From a bacterium (GTDB lineage: Bacteria > Bacteroidota > Bacteroidia > Flavobacteriales_D > Sanyastnellaceae): 39,735 nt of DNA. The notes under the pieces are model-generated. The model was not told the origin of the DNA. It saw nothing but the letters and a program-made list of their open reading frames with translations, and made no database searches. The translations under genes and the position numbers were made by a program. The stretch's first letter is position 1; every line of letters starts with the position of its first letter. Positions 34,759 through 39,735 of this stretch are shown here, piece by piece. The DNA is taken from assembly GCA_029979565.1 (NCBI GenBank), contig JAPOHG010000017.1, forward strand, positions 1 through 39,735, read 5' to 3'.

Positions 34759-36783
34759 ATGAAATCGATTGTTTGGATAGGATTGGGAGCGGCGATGGTG
34801 TCGTTGGGGCTGATGGGAGCAATCGACCGTCCAGAGCATTGGCACCAAGACGGCAGACCGTACCACACGGCAACGTTTCGTTCAGCGTATGGCGGATTGC
34901 CGGATACATCCAACACCTTGTTCACCGGCAGCGGCAAGTGTGCAGGCTGCCATGGCAAGGACCCCAATAGCTTCGCGAGTATTGCGGGACAGACCTTCCC
35001 GGCACAGCCCATGCCTGAAGGCTGGGACGTGAACGTCACGGACTACTGGCGCAGCACGCTCATGGCCAACTCGGCACGAGATCCTTTCTGGCGGGCAAAG
35101 GTGCGACACGAAGTATTGGTCAATCCCGAGCACCAATTGGAACTGGAGGACAAGTGCACGTCGTGCCACGCGCCGATGGGGCACTTCGCCGCCCACCACG
35201 ACGGTGAACCGCATTACACCATTGCCGCGCTGGTGCAAGACAGCTTAGCCCTGGACGGTGTCAGTTGCGTGAGCTGCCACCAACAAGCACCGACGGCGGG
35301 TAACACCCACAGCGGCAACCTCGAATTCGACGACAGCTTGGAGTTCAATGCTGATATGTTCGTCCACACGTACAAGGCCTACGGTCCATACGGTGCAGGC
35401 AAGGATGAGCCGCCGCTGTATGAGCTGCCCATGATGCAGTATGCGTTTTACAAGCCGCTGTACGGGGAGCATGTGCCCAATGGTGAAGTGTGCGCAGGGT
35501 GCCACACCTTGGTGACCCACGCCACCGACCTCGAAGGGAATTACACCGGCATCGATTACGTCGAACAGGCTACGTACCACGAGTGGCTGAATTCCACGTA
35601 CGCACCGGAAGGCGAGGAACCAGCCACGTGCAACACGTGCCACATGCCGCGCATCGACGATCCCGTCATCATCAGCTCCGGGTACGTATTCTTGGAACCG
35701 CGCACGCCTTATGGTTTGCATACCTTGGTTGGGGGCAATGCCCAGATGTTGGAGATCATGCGTGACAACACCGAGGCGCTCGGTTTGGAAACGGCGCCGG
35801 AATTGTTTGACTCCACACTTCAGCGCACGCGCGACATGCTGCGCAACGAGACGGTGGACCTCAACGTGACCATGGGCGACTGGGTCGACGCGTGGGGCGC
35901 TACGTGTGAGGTCCAGTTGACCAACAAGGCCGGACACAAATTCCCATCGGGCTACCCAGCACGCCGCGCCTGGATCGAGGTGAAAGCCTCCCAGAATGGC
36001 GAGGTTATTTGGCACAGCGGCGGATGGGAAAACGGCAGCATCACCGGCGTCGACGAAAGCGGTTTGGCGGAATACGAGCCGCACCACACGGTCATCAATG
36101 ACCCGATGCAGGTGCAGATTTACGAATTGGTGGCAGCCGATGTGGAAGGCAATCCCACCAACGTGTTGGAACGTGCTGCCTCCTCGCTCAAGGACAACCG
36201 CCTCACCCCGAAAGGGTTCAGTTACAATCACCCGGTGTACGATACGACACGTGTTGAGGGCCTCGCCTTGGACGATGCGCTCTTCGAAGTGGGCCAAGGC
36301 CGGCACACCGTTACCTACGAAATGGATGGCGCAGTGGGTTCAGGCCCGGTGGACATGGAGGTGACCGTCTGGTACCAAGCGATGCCGCCGCGATGGGTTG
36401 AGCCCATGTTCGCGTTTGAGGACAGCACCATCCAAGCGTTCCAAGCGTTCTTCGAGGCACAAGGCGCGGCACCGGAATTGGTGGCGGACACGGCCTTCAC
36501 GGTCAACGTCGTTGGCGGCGTTGGCGGCGCTGAATTGGAATCCACGGCTTGGGCGGTTTACCCTAACCCATCGGATGACGGTTGGATCAACCTGCAAGGA
36601 CCGGCACAGCGCACGTCTACGTTGTGGGAGGTGTTCGATGCGAAAGGCTCGCGCGTGGCTTCCGGATGGATGCAACCGGGCTCGACACCGTCGCTGCAGT
36701 TGCCGGCGGTGAAGGGTCATTACATCGTGCGCTGGACGCTCGACAGCGGCGAGACGGTGTCCCGCAAGGTGGTGCGCCGCTAA
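34759..36783 (+). CDS. Secreted pentahaem cytochrome c with T9SS type A sorting domain
   Basis: A 674-residue predicted secreted protein. Residues 1-21 form a signal peptide. Five CxxCH haem c motifs lie at 61-65, 133-137, 170-174, 245-249 and 291-295; extra histidines such as HFAAHH (142-147) could be axial ligands. Residues about 300-580 form a beta-rich region including NKAGHKFPSGYPARRAW, a segment seen in multihaem cytochrome c554-like proteins. The last 80 residues are a type A T9SS domain: AVYPNP at 599-604, then GHYIVRW and a basic end VSRKVVRR. Haem is attached in the periplasm by the Ccm system, so the holoprotein would be exported across the outer membrane. The gene is monocistronic and convergent with phoH. 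Redox partner and substrate are unknown. Confidence 0.88.
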   Translation: MKSIVWIGLGAAMVSLGLMGAIDRPEHWHQDGRPYHTATFRSAYGGLPDTSNTLFTGSGKCAGCHGKDPNSFASIAGQTFPAQPMPEGWDVNVTDYWRSTLMANSARDPFWRAKVRHEVLVNPEHQLELEDKCTSCHAPMGHFAAHHDGEPHYTIAALVQDSLALDGVSCVSCHQQAPTAGNTHSGNLEFDDSLEFNADMFVHTYKAYGPYGAGKDEPPLYELPMMQYAFYKPLYGEHVPNGEVCAGCHTLVTHATDLEGNYTGIDYVEQATYHEWLNSTYAPEGEEPATCNTCHMPRIDDPVIISSGYVFLEPRTPYGLHTLVGGNAQMLEIMRDNTEALGLETAPELFDSTLQRTRDMLRNETVDLNVTMGDWVDAWGATCEVQLTNKAGHKFPSGYPARRAWIEVKASQNGEVIWHSGGWENGSITGVDESGLAEYEPHHTVINDPMQVQIYELVAADVEGNPTNVLERAASSLKDNRLTPKGFSYNHPVYDTTRVEGLALDDALFEVGQGRHTVTYEMDGAVGSGPVDMEVTVWYQAMPPRWVEPMFAFEDSTIQAFQAFFEAQGAAPELVADTAFTVNVVGGVGGAELESTAWAVYPNPSDDGWINLQGPAQRTSTLWEVFDAKGSRVASGWMQPGSTPSLQLPAVKGHYIVRWTLDSGETVSRKVVRR

Positions 36784-36793
36784 ATCAGGAAAT

Positions 36794-38188
36794 TCAGAGG
36801 AACGTATTGGCCAAGTTGGCCAGGTCGGAGCGCTCGCCCTTTTCGAGGGTGATGTGGGCGTACAGGTCTTTGCCGCGCAGGCGGTCGATGACGTAGCTGA
36901 GTCCGTTCGATTGCTCGTCGAGGTAGGGCGTATCGATTTGGCGGACGTCACCGGTCAAGATGATCTTGCAGTTCTCCCCGGCGCGCGTGATAATGGTCTT
37001 CACCTCGTGCGGCGTCAGGTTTTGCGCCTCGTCGATGATGAAGATGGCGTTGGTGAGCGACCGGCCACGGATGTAGGCGAGCGGGCAAATGGTGATTTTC
37101 TTTTGGGCCTTGAGTTCCTCAATGACGCGGCTCTTGCGTTCGTTTTCCCCAAATTGGGATTTGATGAAATTGAGGTTGTCCCATAGGGGCTGCATGTACG
37201 GGTTGATCTTTTCTTCGGCGTCGCCGGGCAAAAAGCCGATGTCGCGGTTGGACAAAGCGACGATGGGACGGGCGAGGATGATCTGATCGAATCGGTTGCG
37301 CTGTTCGAGGGCGCCAGCGAGCGCCAGCAGGGTCTTGCCCGTTCCGGCCACGCCGCAGATGGTCACGAGGGAAACACCCGGATTCATGATGGCGTGCAGG
37401 GCGAAGGCTTGCTCTGCATTGCGGGGCTTGATGCCGTAGGCGTAGTCCTTATCGATGCGCTCGATCGAGCGGGAGGTCTCGCTGAAATAGCCGAGGGCAC
37501 TTGATGAACCGTTGCGCAGAACGTAGTAGTGGTTGTTCTGGCGGTAGGGGTCGAGCATGGTGATCTTCCGTGTCGAACCTTGCACGTAGAGCTTGCGGAT
37601 GTCATCGGCGTCGACGCTTTCGATGAGGGTCTTGCCGGTGAACCGGAGTTTGACGTCGCGGACTTGGCCGTTTTTGTAGTCTTCGGCGGGCAGCTCGAGG
37701 GCCTTGGCCTTCAGCCGAAGGTTGATGTCCTTGGTGACCAGCGTGACCACCGTGGTGGGGTCTTCTTTTTGCAGCTTGAGGGCTGCGTCGAGGATGCGGT
37801 GGTCGTTGGACTTCGAACCAAACACTTGGTTGGCTTCGCTGTGTTCGCTTTCCTTGTGGAGGACAATCTTGAGTTTCCCTCCCTCGCCGTTATCGATGTC
37901 AATCCAATCCTGAAGCGTTTGCGCTTTGCTCAAGCGGTCAATGATGCGGATGCACTCGCGCGCCTCGAAGTTTTTCGTTTCATTGCCCACCTTGAATTGA
38001 TCCAATTCTTCCAAAACCGTAATCGGAATCGCCACCCGGTTTTCCTCAAAACGCGACAAGGCGCTGTGGTCGAAAAGCAAAACGCTTGTATCCAATACAA
38101 AGGTTTTGGTAGTGACTTGAGCAGGGGAGGAAAGTGGTGCGGTTCCGGTGTTCGGTGGAGTGGATGTCATTGGTGTGGGTTGGTTCAT
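36794..38188 (-). CDS. PIN-domain PhoH family ATPase
   Basis: A 464-residue fusion of an N-terminal PIN ribonuclease-like domain (about residues 28-165; acidic residues in VLDTSVLLFD and EELDQF) and a C-terminal PhoH P-loop ATPase (about 230-464; Walker A GVAGTGKT, Walker B FIIDEAQNLT, and LTGDVRQID). PIN-PhoH proteins have been described as RNA helicase/RNase enzymes in some bacteria; the chromosomal, non-antitoxin-linked form here resembles the widespread YlaK type. The first 25 residues are Pro/Thr/Ser-rich, and ATG at 38170 is an alternative start. It lies downstream of rimM with an 82-base gap and has a possible TACCTTTTTG promoter-like stretch at 38198-38207. Confidence 0.92.
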   Translation of the reverse strand: MNQPTPMTSTPPNTGTAPLSSPAQVTTKTFVLDTSVLLFDHSALSRFEENRVAIPITVLEELDQFKVGNETKNFEARECIRIIDRLSKAQTLQDWIDIDNGEGGKLKIVLHKESEHSEANQVFGSKSNDHRILDAALKLQKEDPTTVVTLVTKDINLRLKAKALELPAEDYKNGQVRDVKLRFTGKTLIESVDADDIRKLYVQGSTRKITMLDPYRQNNHYYVLRNGSSSALGYFSETSRSIERIDKDYAYGIKPRNAEQAFALHAIMNPGVSLVTICGVAGTGKTLLALAGALEQRNRFDQIILARPIVALSNRDIGFLPGDAEEKINPYMQPLWDNLNFIKSQFGENERKSRVIEELKAQKKITICPLAYIRGRSLTNAIFIIDEAQNLTPHEVKTIITRAGENCKIILTGDVRQIDTPYLDEQSNGLSYVIDRLRGKDLYAHITLEKGERSDLANLANTFL

Positions 38189-38270
38189 TCAAACATACCC
38201 GTCACTCAAAAAGGTATCCAGCGGTGGCGATTCAGTTGTCAACATCGCCTTATGGAGTTTTAGCGATGGC

Positions 38271-38861
38271 CTAATGGCTTTCGTCGCCGTCCCACCATTC
38301 GCCTACGTCGTCGTTGGTTGCTTCCGGCCCTAAGTAGGTTTCGAGCAGCCCTTCCGGCAAGTCCACGGCAAGCGACTGCGCTGCGCGGTCCACTTTCACT
38401 TCAATCTGCGCGGGAAGTGGAATCAAAACCTCTTTGTCGTGCGCCTCGGCATGCACTTCAAGAATGGGATACATGGCGTAATCGAGCACCTTGCGGATGG
38501 TTCCGATCGCATCGCCTTGGGCGTCGGTGACCGTCCAGCCGTTCACTTCATGCAAGTAGAAGGCATTGCCGTCGAGCTGGGGGAGCATGGTGGTGGGCAG
38601 GTATGCAGTGCACCCTGCGATGGCCTTGGCCTTTGCTTCGTTGTCCACGCCTTCCAATTCCACCACGTACTTGTCCGCCGTGTTGTGCGGGCGCATGGAG
38701 TCGATGAAATGGGGGACGAGCCGATCACCTACTTCGACCCACACGGCCTCCACGGCTTGGTATGCGTCGGGCTCATCCGCATCGATGAAAAGGACCATGG
38801 CCCCCTTGTATCCATGGGGTTTGGTCAATTTTCCGAGGACAAAACAATCGGCCTTGTTCAT
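38271..38861 (-). CDS. rimM: Ribosome maturation factor RimM
   Basis: RimM binds S19 and helps mature the 30S head domain. The 196-residue protein has the N-terminal RimM barrel (KLTKPHGYKGAM, with the conserved G-x-x-G turn, about residues 11-22) and the C-terminal PRC-barrel (about 95-175, with VNGWTVTDAQGDAIG and ILEVHAEAHDKEVLIPL). The start MNKADCFVLGK at 38861 matches where family members begin; upstream in-frame starts exist at 38870 and a TTG at 38876. It lies downstream of rpsP but a hairpin terminator separates them. The acidic end DDVGEWWDGDES is typical of Bacteroidota. Confidence 0.95.
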   Translation of the reverse strand: MNKADCFVLGKLTKPHGYKGAMVLFIDADEPDAYQAVEAVWVEVGDRLVPHFIDSMRPHNTADKYVVELEGVDNEAKAKAIAGCTAYLPTTMLPQLDGNAFYLHEVNGWTVTDAQGDAIGTIRKVLDYAMYPILEVHAEAHDKEVLIPLPAQIEVKVDRAAQSLAVDLPEGLLETYLGPEATNDDVGEWWDGDESH

Positions 38862-38889
38862 GATGCGCATTCCCAATTTGGTGCAAAGA

Positions 38890-38919
38890 AAAGGGCTGAC
38901 ACCGGAAGTGCAGCCCTTT
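38890..38919 (-). terminator. Hairpin terminator or attenuator between rpsP and rimM
   Basis: AAAGGGCTG (38890-38898) pairs with CAGCCCTTT (38911-38919), with an inner CAC/GTG extension around a CGGAA loop. In the minus direction a T-rich stretch follows, so it should end or attenuate the rpsP transcript. The T-tract also forms TTTCTTTG, close to a -7 element for rimM. Confidence 0.75.
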
Positions 38920-38941
38920 CAAATATTCAGTTGGATGAGAA

Positions 38942-39735
38942 TCAGTCTTCCTTCTTCTCTTCGTCGTTGCTTTCTTCTTCTGCTGGCACTTCCTCAGCAG
39001 CAGGAGCCTCTTCGGCGGGTGCTTCCTCAGCAGCGGCTTCAGCGGCTGGCGCTTCTTCAGCCGCGGCCTCAGCTGGTGCTTCTTCAGCAGCGGCCTCGGC
39101 GGCAGGTGCCTCTTCAGCTGGTGCTTCTTCAGCAGCAGGAGCCTCTTCAGCGGGTGCTTCCTCAGCCGCGGCTTCAGCGGCTGGCGCTTCTTCAGCGGCG
39201 GCCTCAGCAGCAGGAGCCTCCTCAGCTGGTGCTTCTTCAGCTGCGGCCTCGGCGGCAGGTGCCTCTTCAGCAGGTGCCTCTTCGGTAGCAGGTGCTTCTT
39301 CGCCGGCTTCAGCAGCGGCTTCGGCGGCGGCTTCAGCAGCAGCAGCGGCTTCCGCTTCAGCAGCAGCGTTCTCAGCAGCTTGGTGCTCAGCTTCACGAGC
39401 CGCGTTCACTTCTTGTTCAGCCTTGAGGCGTGCAGCCTTCTCTTTGTCGCTGGCGCTGGCCAACGCATCGATCTTCGATTGAACCTTGGCGTTCTTGTCA
39501 GCCATCCACTTTTCGAAGCGCTTCTGTGCTTCTTCTTCGGTGAACGCGCCTTTCTTCACACCGTTCAAGAGGTGGTTGTGGTAGACCACGCCTTTGTACT
39601 TCATCAACGCGCGAACGGTATCGGACATCTCCGCACCGACTTGCAGCCAGTACAATGCACGGTCGTGCTTGACTTCGATGGTCGCAGGGTTGGTGTTGGG
39701 GTTGTAGGTGCCGACCTTTTCGATGAATCGGCCAT
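38942..39735 (-). CDS. rpsP: 30S ribosomal protein S16 with very long Ala/Glu/Pro tail (5' end outside window)
   Basis: S16 is an early-assembling 30S subunit protein. The window holds 263 C-terminal residues; the first 30 or so are cut off. The core is clear: GRFIEKVGTYNPNTNP, then ALYWLQVGAEMSDTVRALM, which are canonical S16 segments. After a charged helix (to about residue 140 of the full protein) comes a tail of about 140 residues made of EEAPA and AEAAA pentapeptides and ending in an acidic stretch EEESNDEEKKED. Bacteroidota S16 proteins often carry Ala/Glu tails, but this one makes the protein about three times the length of E. coli S16 (82). Confidence 0.95.
   Translation of the reverse strand, partial: GRFIEKVGTYNPNTNPATIEVKHDRALYWLQVGAEMSDTVRALMKYKGVVYHNHLLNGVKKGAFTEEEAQKRFEKWMADKNAKVQSKIDALASASDKEKAARLKAEQEVNAAREAEHQAAENAAAEAEAAAAAEAAAEAAAEAGEEAPATEEAPAEEAPAAEAAAEEAPAEEAPAAEAAAEEAPAAEAAAEEAPAEEAPAAEEAPAEEAPAAEAAAEEAPAEAAAEEAPAAEAAAEEAPAEEAPAAEEVPAEEESNDEEKKED
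38976..39306 (-). repeat. In-frame pentapeptide-coding repeats in the rpsP tail
   Basis: About 330 bases of imperfect 15-base units encode EEAPA (14 EEAP plus one EEVP) alternating with AEAAA. On the plus strand the unit looks like GCTGGTGCTTCTTCAGCAGC with codon variants. Unit order varies (EEAPA-EEAPA-AEAAA, EEAPA-AEAAA, EEAPA-EAAA), which suggests expansion and contraction by slippage or unequal recombination. Confidence 0.85.

Noticed and set aside
38976-39306. Tandem repeats considered as a CRISPR array
   Set aside because: Units are 15 bases, in frame, with no spacers, and they continue the S16 reading frame.
38439-39482. 347-residue plus-strand frame with Ser/Ala/Gly repeats
   Set aside because: It is the complement of the rpsP tail repeats and rimM. 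The repeats explain its length and it has no other support.
1-39735. Mobile elements, prophage or integrated islands
   Set aside because: No transposase, integrase, terminal inverted repeats or tRNA attachment sites were found; gene content is chromosomal throughout.

Overview
The window is a gene-dense stretch (no gene-free gap above 300 bases) from a member of the Bacteroidota, most likely Flavobacteriia-like. Markers visible in the sequence are type IX secretion (T9SS) C-terminal sorting domains of both type A and type B, an S46 dipeptidyl-peptidase, a DUF4199/GT2 pair, a YidC with a large periplasmic domain, a 30S S16 protein with a long acidic tail, starts without Shine-Dalgarno sites, and the Bacteroidota -7 promoter element TAnnTTTG in front of several genes. 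By eye the GC content is moderate (50-60%). I cannot name the genus.

Layout. 1-3172: trmD (minus, cut by the window edge) diverges from ppc (PEP carboxylase). 3249-7792 (minus): yidC, a DUF6438 lipoprotein and an S46 peptidase. 7853-14832 (minus): a compact eight-gene run with overlapping starts and stops: DEDDh exonuclease, ccmB, ccmC, ccmD-like, ccmE, ccmF, DUF2520 Rossmann protein, KdsC-like phosphatase. 14884-17078: a sirtuin facing an acyl-CoA carboxylase biotin-carboxylase subunit. 17116-17211: the small SRP RNA (ffs), minus strand, with its own promoter and U-tract. 17257-18785: DUF4199 membrane protein and GT2 glycosyltransferase. 18817-19980: mnmA (minus). 20119-26006: an ECF sigma factor, a membrane protein with PKD domains and a T9SS type-B-like C-terminus in the anti-sigma position, and a 1269-residue T9SS type B surface protein. 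26075-33158 (minus): TPR protein, ribH, GT22 mannosyltransferase, M1 peptidase, BioY, second M1 peptidase. 33221-34655: recF and a DUF721/DciA-like gene. 34759-36783: a secreted pentahaem cytochrome c with a T9SS type A signal. 36794-39735 (minus): PIN-PhoH ATPase, rimM, and rpsP, whose 5' end lies outside the window.

How it fits together. Much of the window concerns the envelope: protein insertion (YidC), secreted peptidases (S46 and two M1), envelope glycosylation (GT2, GT22), haem attachment to c-type cytochromes (ccm genes) and a client cytochrome that carries a T9SS signal. The rest is housekeeping: translation (rpsP, rimM, trmD, mnmA, ffs), DNA replication and repair (recF, DUF721), anaplerosis and acyl-CoA metabolism (ppc, biotin carboxylase), riboflavin and biotin.

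The best candidates for new biology are (i) the sigma / membrane PKD-CTD protein / type B adhesin locus, where a T9SS-like C-terminal domain sits on an inner-membrane anti-sigma-like protein; (ii) the pentahaem cytochrome addressed to T9SS, encoded in the same window as a ccm operon whose CcmE uses CXXXY instead of HXXXY; and (iii) promoters placed so close to start codons that leaderless mRNAs are predicted.
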